Shown here in pieces: positions 23,204 to 28,290 of a stretch of DNA of 28,290 bases. The notes beneath the pieces were generated by a model. The model was not told the origin of the DNA. It worked only from the letters and a program-made list of their open reading frames with translations, and did no database searches. This stretch comes from Methylotenera sp. (lineage in GTDB: Bacteria; Pseudomonadota; Gammaproteobacteria; Burkholderiales; Methylophilaceae), in NCBI GenBank assembly GCA_005791685.1, contig SXVG01000057.1, forward strand, positions 1 through 28,290, given 5' to 3'. Every line of letters begins with the position of its first letter. Position 1 is the first letter of the stretch. The position numbers and the translations under genes are program-made.

Positions 23204-24715
23204 TTATAGCCCTGCTGGCAAACTGGCGGGCAGTTTGCTTTTTGCTAAATGAGTAAGAAGTTCGGTCACCGTGGCATTACTCATGTCGGTCACCATTTGT
23301 GGGTAAACACCTAGGGCTAACACCATTACAGCCAATAGGGCCAGTATGAAAAATTCACGCTTATTTAAATCGCTCAAAGCGGCTACCTTGTCGTTGGCTA
23401 CCGCCCCATAAAACACCCTCTTCACCATCCACAGGGTATAAGCTGCACCAAATATCAGAGTGAAAGCGGCTAAAAAGGCATACCAGAAATTGCTTTGTAC
23501 GGCAGCCAATATCACCATAAACTCACCGACAAAACCGGAGGTGCCTGGCAAGCCGGCGTTGGCCATAGCAAAGAATACCGCAAACGCCGCAAAGACCGGC
23601 ATGCTGTTGGCCACCCCACCGTAGGCTTCGATTTGCCTGCTGTGCATGCGGTCATAGAGCACGCCCACGCAAAGGAACATGGCCGCCGATATAAAGCCGT
23701 GCGACAGCATTTGCACGATGGCGCCTTCCAAGCCTAGGTTGCTGAATAAGAAAAAGCCTAAGGTGACAAAACCCATGTGCGAGATGGACGAATAAGCAAT
23801 CAGCTTTTTCATGTCTTTTTGCACCAAGGCCACCAAGGCAATGTAAACAATGGCGATTAAGGACAGGGCTATCATGTAGCCTGCCAAATGCTGGGCGGCA
23901 TCCGGCGCGATGGGCATGGCAAAACGCAAAAAGCTGTAGCCGCCCAATTTAAGCGCAATTGCAGCCAACACCACCGAACCACCGGTAGGCGCTTCCACGT
24001 GGGCATCCGGCAACCAAGTGTGCACAGGCCACATCGGTATTTTTACCGCAAAAGCCGCAACAAATGCCAAAAACACCAGCACTTGCACGGACAATGGCAT
24101 GGGGAAACGGTAGAAATCGGCAATTTCAAAACTGCCGGTATTTAAATACAAGTAGATGAAAGCCACCAACATCAAGAGCGAACCAAGCAAGGTGTAGAGA
24201 AAGAACTTCACCGTGGCGTAGACGCGATTCGGTCCACCCCAAATACCTATCACCAAGAACATGGGGATGAGCATGGCTTCCCAAAACACATAATACAAAA
24301 TGGCATCCAAGGCGCTAAACACCCCTATCATCAAGCCACTCATAATCAAGAAGCAAGCCATGTACTGTGCCACGCGTTTTTGTATGACTTCCCATGCGGA
24401 AATAATCACGATCAGCGTGGTGAAACTGGTAAGCAAGATCAAGGGCACGGCCAAGCCATCGGCGCCTAAATGGTAATTGATATTAAATGCCGGTATCCAG
24501 CTAAAGCCCTCTTGAAACTGCAATCCGCCGTCAGCAAAATTAAATTGCGTATAAAGTGGGATGGTCACCAAAAAGCTTAGCACCCCGCCCAGCAAGGCTA
24601 GCCAGCGTGTGGTATTAGGCTTACTCTCATTAGCCGTCGCAAGCACCAGTATGCCGGCCAATACCGGCAACCAAATGGCAAAACTTAATAGGTGATGGTA
24701 AAAATAATTTTGCAT
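23204..24715 (-). CDS. nuoM: NADH-quinone oxidoreductase subunit M
   Basis: Antiporter-like proton-pumping subunit of complex I, 503 residues (E. coli 509). About 14 membrane helices can be drawn. The key glutamate lies in YYVFWEAMLIPMF (helix 5), the channel lysines in KIPMWPVHTWLPDAHVEAPTGG and in KDMKKLIAYSSISHMG, all as in the family. Two bases separate it from nuoL and three from nuoN, so translation is probably coupled along the whole set. Confidence 0.97.
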   Translation of the reverse strand: MQNYFYHHLLSFAIWLPVLAGILVLATANESKPNTTRWLALLGGVLSFLVTIPLYTQFNFADGGLQFQEGFSWIPAFNINYHLGADGLAVPLILLTSFTTLIVIISAWEVIQKRVAQYMACFLIMSGLMIGVFSALDAILYYVFWEAMLIPMFLVIGIWGGPNRVYATVKFFLYTLLGSLLMLVAFIYLYLNTGSFEIADFYRFPMPLSVQVLVFLAFVAAFAVKIPMWPVHTWLPDAHVEAPTGGSVVLAAIALKLGGYSFLRFAMPIAPDAAQHLAGYMIALSLIAIVYIALVALVQKDMKKLIAYSSISHMGFVTLGFFLFSNLGLEGAIVQMLSHGFISAAMFLCVGVLYDRMHSRQIEAYGGVANSMPVFAAFAVFFAMANAGLPGTSGFVGEFMVILAAVQSNFWYAFLAAFTLIFGAAYTLWMVKRVFYGAVANDKVAALSDLNKREFFILALLAVMVLALGVYPQMVTDMSNATVTELLTHLAKSKLPASLPAGL

Positions 24716-24717
24716 TT

Positions 24718-26727
24718 TTAAACTTTAGTAAAAAAAGTGAGCATCAAAAACACGCCTATGATCATGGCGAAGGCGTAGTGATAAATAAGCCCCGTTTGCA
24801 ACTGGCGCACCACGCCAGCAAGCTTAGCAATGAGCTTGGCCGTGCCATTGACCATGGCACCATCAATAATCGTCACGTCACCGATTTGCCAGAGCTTATG
24901 CCCCAGCCAACGCGAGCCCGCAGCAAACACCTTGTCGTTAAAACTATCGAAACCGTATTTGTTTTCCAAAATGCGATGTAAGACTGCACATTTCGTTTGA
25001 ATGCCGGCTGGAATATCAGGCCGCTGCGTATAGAAAAACCAGGCCAAGGCCACGCCAGCGGCGGCTAAGGCGAAAGGCACACTTAGCAAGCCGTGGATGG
25101 CCATGCCTGCGGCATTGTGCATGGTGCTATGCCAATGGTGGGTCATTTCCTGCATGGCCGGATGGGCGGCATAATCAACATAAATCACGCCACGGAAAAA
25201 ATCACCGTAGAGCATGGCGTCTATCGCCCAGTAACCCACGAATAAAGACGGGATGGCCAGCAATATCAAGGGTAATTTAACGCTCCAACCCGGTTCGTGC
25301 GGATCGTCTGTAGCGGCCAAGCCGTGATGGTGGTCATGGTCATGCGCGTCGTGCTTGGCCGTGCGCCATTTTTCCGCGCCATGGAACACCAAGAAATACA
25401 TACGGAAACTGTAGAAAGCCGTGACAAACACCCCGGCCAACACAGCAAAGTAAGCGAAGCCACTGCCGGTGATATGCGAGGTATGCACCGCTTCTATGAT
25501 GCTGTCTTTAGAATAGAAGCCTGAGAAAAATGGCGTGCCTATTAAAGCCAACGAGCCTATCAGCGAAGTCAGCCAAGTGACGGGTAGGTATTTTTTCAAA
25601 TTACCCATATTGCGTATGTCTTGATCGTGGTGCATGCCCATGATGACAGCGCCGGCACCTAAGAACAACAAGGCCTTAAAGAAAGCATGGGTCATCAAAT
25701 GGAAAATAGCCACGGAATAAGCCGACGCGCCTAAGGCCACCGTCATGTAGCCCAATTGCGAGAGCGTGGAATAGGCCACCACGCGTTTGATGTCGTTTTG
25801 TATGATGCCTAAAAAGCCCATGAACAAGGCGGTAATACTGCCTATAATGATGACAAAAGACAGCGCCGTGGACGACAATTCAAACAAAGGCGACATGCGC
25901 GCCACCATGAAGATACCGGCCGTCACCATGGTCGCCGCGTGAATCAAAGCCGAGATAGGCGTTGGGCCTTCCATGGAATCGGGCAGCCAAACGTGCAAAG
26001 GCACTTGCGCCGATTTACCCATGGCGCCGATAAACAGCAATATGCACGTTACGGTCATCAATGACCATGCACTGCTACCAATTAAATTGATTTGCACGTC
26101 GGCCATTTGCGGCGCAACCGAAAACACCGAGGCATAATCCAAACTACCAAAGTGGAATAGCACCAAGCCTATGCCTAACAAAAAGCCGAAATCCCCTACC
26201 CGATTGACCAAAAAGGCTTTTAAATTGGCGTAGATGGCCGTTGGGCGGGTGTACCAGAAACCAATCAGCAAGTAAGACACCAGGCCTACCGCTTCCCAGC
26301 CGAAGAATAACTGCATGAAGTTATTGCTCATGACCAGCATCAGCATGGCAAAAGTAAATAAGGATATATAGCTGAAGAAGCGTGCGTAGCCTGCGTCTTC
26401 TGCCATGTAGGCAACGGTGTAGATATGCACCATCAAGGAGACAAAGGTCACCACCACCATCATCATGGCCGACAAATTGTCGATTAGAAAACCAATTTCG
26501 AAACTGAAATTACCGCTTTTTAGCCAAGAGTAAACCGTCTCGTTATACGGCGCACTGTGCATGCTGTGCTGAAGCACATAAACGGACAAAGCAAAAGACA
26601 GCGCCACGCCCAGTATGGTCAAAACATGGGCAGCGGCTCTGGGCAGAAACTTAGCAAACAAGCCAACGACGACGGCCGCCAGCAAGGGCAAGAGTGGAAT
26701 CGCTAAGTAAATGTGTTGCATGGTCAT
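24718..26727 (-). CDS. nuoL: NADH-quinone oxidoreductase subunit L
   Basis: The distal antiporter-like subunit of complex I with the long lateral helix HL that runs along the membrane arm. At 669 residues it is longer than E. coli NuoL (613). FFGWEAVGLVSYLLIGFWY carries the helix-5 glutamate, and KSAQVPLHVWLPDSMEGPTPISALIHAATMV and KRVVAYSTLSQLGYM carry the channel lysines and histidines. A His/Asp-rich loop (HDAHDHDHHHG) lies at about residues 450-462; similar His-rich loops occur in other betaproteobacterial NuoL proteins, so it accounts for part of the extra length without being remarkable. Confidence 0.97.
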   Translation of the reverse strand: MTMQHIYLAIPLLPLLAAVVVGLFAKFLPRAAAHVLTILGVALSFALSVYVLQHSMHSAPYNETVYSWLKSGNFSFEIGFLIDNLSAMMMVVVTFVSLMVHIYTVAYMAEDAGYARFFSYISLFTFAMLMLVMSNNFMQLFFGWEAVGLVSYLLIGFWYTRPTAIYANLKAFLVNRVGDFGFLLGIGLVLFHFGSLDYASVFSVAPQMADVQINLIGSSAWSLMTVTCILLFIGAMGKSAQVPLHVWLPDSMEGPTPISALIHAATMVTAGIFMVARMSPLFELSSTALSFVIIIGSITALFMGFLGIIQNDIKRVVAYSTLSQLGYMTVALGASAYSVAIFHLMTHAFFKALLFLGAGAVIMGMHHDQDIRNMGNLKKYLPVTWLTSLIGSLALIGTPFFSGFYSKDSIIEAVHTSHITGSGFAYFAVLAGVFVTAFYSFRMYFLVFHGAEKWRTAKHDAHDHDHHHGLAATDDPHEPGWSVKLPLILLAIPSLFVGYWAIDAMLYGDFFRGVIYVDYAAHPAMQEMTHHWHSTMHNAAGMAIHGLLSVPFALAAAGVALAWFFYTQRPDIPAGIQTKCAVLHRILENKYGFDSFNDKVFAAGSRWLGHKLWQIGDVTIIDGAMVNGTAKLIAKLAGVVRQLQTGLIYHYAFAMIIGVFLMLTFFTKV

Positions 26728-26734
26728 TCTGGAC

Positions 26735-27040
26735 TTACCCTTTTAAGCGATCTAAATCGTCAACATTAATGGTGCGTAAATTTCTAAACAACACCACCAA
26801 AATAGCCAAGCCTATGGCCGATTCGGCGGCCGCTACCGTCAATATAAAAAATACAAACACTTGCCCGGCGATGTCATTCATGTAATGCGAGAAGGCAATA
26901 AAATTAAGGTTAACCGCCAGCAGCATCAACTCTATGGCCATCAATAAAATAATGACGTTTTTACGATTTAAAAATATGCCGACCACACTGATGGCAAACA
27001 GCAGCGCCCCTAGGATAAGGTAATGGGATAAACCAACCAT
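26735..27040 (-). CDS. nuoK: NADH-quinone oxidoreductase subunit K
   Basis: Small three-helix (MrpC-like) subunit of the complex I membrane arm, 101 residues as usual. The two membrane glutamates essential for proton transfer are present, Glu37 in LMAIELML and Glu73 in VAAAESAIGLA. Its ATG overlaps the nuoJ stop by one base (TAATG), a common coupling in nuo operons. nuoL begins seven bases after its stop. Confidence 0.97.
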   Translation of the reverse strand: MVGLSHYLILGALLFAISVVGIFLNRKNVIILLMAIELMLLAVNLNFIAFSHYMNDIAGQVFVFFILTVAAAESAIGLAILVVLFRNLRTINVDDLDRLKG

Positions 27041-27696
27041 TATTTACTCTCCTCAAGCGACGCAGACTGGTCTGGCGTATCGTCAAGCACCGCCGCCATT
27101 TTCACGATACGAATACGGTCGGCTTTTTTAACCGCCACTTGCTTGGCCACATCGCTAGGTTTACTTTCCTTACGGCTCCTTAAGGTCAGGGCTATGGCCG
27201 CCACTATTGCCACCAACAGCACCACGGCCGCCAACTCAAACGCCAGCAAATAATCCGTATACAGCACCCGACCCAAAGCCGCGGTATTGCTGTAATCGGC
27301 CGCCTTCGCGGCAGGCGCGAGCACTTTATCCGCGCCAAAATTATGCACCCCAACGATCATGACCATTTCCATCGCCATCAAACCGCCCACCGGCAAGGCA
27401 ATAGGCAGGGCTTGCCAAAATCCTTCCCGTAAGCGGTCTAGGTTGATGTCCAGCATCATCACCACAAATAAAAACAAGACCATGACCGCCCCCACGTAGA
27501 CCAATACCAAGGTGATGGCTAAAAATTCGGCTTCCAATAACAGCCAGATACCGGCCGCGGTAAAAAACGCTAGGACCAAATACAACGCGGCGTAGACTGG
27601 GTTACGCGTGGTGATGACACTTAATGCCGCATACAGCAAAATAAGCGCCAAGGTGTAAAAAACCAGGTCTTGAAAATGTAAACCAAAAAATGTCAT
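27040..27696 (-). CDS. nuoJ: NADH-quinone oxidoreductase subunit J
   Basis: Five-helix subunit of the complex I membrane arm (218 residues; E. coli 184). YAALYLVLAFFTAAGIWLLLEAEFLAITLVLVYVGAVMVLFLFVVMM-type sequence (given here only by its key residues: the glutamates of LLLEAEFLA and the VYVGAVMVLF helix 3 with its pi-bulge) is typical. The last 45 or so residues form a charged, Lys/Asp-rich cytoplasmic tail, longer than in E. coli. It starts 19 bases after the nuoI stop. Confidence 0.96.
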   Translation of the reverse strand: MTFFGLHFQDLVFYTLALILLYAALSVITTRNPVYAALYLVLAFFTAAGIWLLLEAEFLAITLVLVYVGAVMVLFLFVVMMLDINLDRLREGFWQALPIALPVGGLMAMEMVMIVGVHNFGADKVLAPAAKAADYSNTAALGRVLYTDYLLAFELAAVVLLVAIVAAIALTLRSRKESKPSDVAKQVAVKKADRIRIVKMAAVLDDTPDQSASLEESK

Positions 27697-27715
27697 GGTA
27701 GGCCTAGGCTCTCTC

Positions 27716-28207
27716 TTATCTAAAGGCTTTGTCTAAATCGCGATCCGCGGCTATTTGTTTTTCGTGCTTATCGCCCACAGCTAACAGCATTTCTTTGGTA
27801 TACAGCAGGTCGCCGCGTTGTTCGCCGTGGTAGTCAAATACCCGCGTTTCCACGATGGAATCCACCGGGCATGATTCTTCACACATACCACAAAAAATGC
27901 ATTTGCTTAAATCAATGTCGTAACGGGTGGTACGACGGCTATTGTCCTCACGCTGTTCGGATTCAATGGTGATGGCCATGGCCGGGCAAACTGCCTCGCA
28001 TAATTTACAAGCTATGCAACGCTCTTCGCCGTTGGCATAACGGCGTAGCGCATGCAGGCCGCGGAAACGGTTGGATTGCGGCGTCACTTCCTCTGGGTAT
28101 TGCACGGTAATTTTAGGCGCAAAAAAGTAACGGCCGGTTAAGGCCATGCCTTTTAACAACTCGACCAACATCAAGCTTGATAAGGTTTTTTGTATGTTCT
28201 TTATCAT
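27716..28207 (-). CDS. nuoI: NADH-quinone oxidoreductase subunit I
   Basis: The 8Fe-8S ferredoxin-like subunit that carries clusters N6a and N6b in the peripheral arm of complex I. From ATG at 28207 it has 163 residues, a normal length. Cys64, 67, 70 and 74 (CIACKLCEAVCP) and Cys103, 106, 109 and 113 (CIFCGMCEESCP) bind the two [4Fe-4S] clusters. The frame stays open to 28270, but that would overlap the true C-terminus of nuoH, and family members begin with a short amphipathic helix like IKNIQKTLSSLML. Five bases separate it from nuoH; no Shine-Dalgarno sequence is seen, so coupling to nuoH is likely. Confidence 0.96.
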   Translation of the reverse strand: MIKNIQKTLSSLMLVELLKGMALTGRYFFAPKITVQYPEEVTPQSNRFRGLHALRRYANGEERCIACKLCEAVCPAMAITIESEQREDNSRRTTRYDIDLSKCIFCGMCEESCPVDSIVETRVFDYHGEQRGDLLYTKEMLLAVGDKHEKQIAADRDLDKAFR

Positions 28208-28212
28208 AAAAT

Positions 28213-28290
28213 TTAATGGAACAAGTAAGCCCAAGGGGTTTGCATCATGCCACCGACCAACACTATCCAAACAATGGTGATGGGAATAAA
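28213..28290 (-). CDS. nuoH: NADH-quinone oxidoreductase subunit H (C-terminal end only)
   Basis: The minus strand from the right edge encodes the last 25 residues of NuoH, ending in VGGMMQTPWAYLFH before a TAA at 28213-28215. This C-terminus is typical for NuoH, the membrane subunit that forms part of the quinone chamber. The rest of the gene lies beyond the window. It fixes the start of nuoI. Confidence 0.88.
   Translation of the reverse strand, partial: FIPITIVWIVLVGGMMQTPWAYLFH

Noticed and set aside
25348..25388. Histidine-rich loop of NuoL as a possible metal-binding novelty
   Set aside because: His-rich loops at this place are, as I recall, common in betaproteobacterial NuoL proteins.
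28208..28270. Upstream start for NuoI giving 184 residues
   Set aside because: The bases encode the C-terminus of NuoH in another frame, ending at 28213, and NuoI proteins start at the equivalent of 28207.

Overview
This window is a gene-dense piece of a bacterial chromosome, almost entirely core housekeeping genes. Three things point to a betaproteobacterium, perhaps of the Methylophilaceae/Nitrosomonadales type: the gene orders birA-coaX, surE-pcm-nlpD, tRNA-Val/thrS-infC-rpmI-rplT-pheS-pheT-ihfA-merR-tRNA-Pro and nuoH-N plus a Nudix gene; an RpfE-like protein next to recJ; and a base composition that looks near 50% G+C by eye. The genus is not certain. I see no phage, insertion sequence, CRISPR array, toxin-antitoxin pair or defence island.

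Layout from left to right. (1) The minus-strand pair rpfE-like/recJ overlaps by ATGA and recJ runs off the left edge; a glycine-zipper envelope gene with a clear terminator follows. (2) Minus-strand glnS is divergent from a plus-strand set made of birA, coaX and a small membrane-anchored protein, then surE-pcm-nlpD, closed by a bidirectional terminator. (3) Minus-strand alr-ridA-nitroreductase-thioredoxin. (4) Minus-strand translation cluster: tRNA-Val, thrS, infC, rpmI, rplT, (terminator/attenuator), pheS, pheT, ihfA, a MerR-type regulator, tRNA-Pro. (5) Minus-strand nuoH (last 25 residues only), nuoI, J, K, L, M, N, followed at close spacing by a Nudix ADP-ribose pyrophosphatase and an NAD-binding epimerase-like protein. 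No stretch longer than 300 bases lacks a gene; the largest gaps are 2739-3012 and 5900-6114.

How the genes work together. Sections 4 and 5 hold most of the biology: two and a half kinds of translation factors (ThrRS, PheRS, IF3, L35, L20, two tRNAs, plus IHF-alpha) and the proton-pumping membrane arm of respiratory complex I. The surE-pcm-nlpD set deals with nucleotide and protein damage and septal peptidoglycan splitting, but the rpoS gene that normally follows is absent. BirA and CoaX sit together as cofactor (biotin, coenzyme A) enzymes.

I did not find a previously undescribed system. The points that deserve a second look are small-scale: an AUA start codon for infC, a C at the normally invariant U33 of tRNA-Val(GAC), a -10 box placed so that surE mRNA would be leaderless (with weaker cases at birA, glnS and alr), a hairpin between tRNA-Val and thrS that must be read through, and a SPOR-less small protein after coaX.
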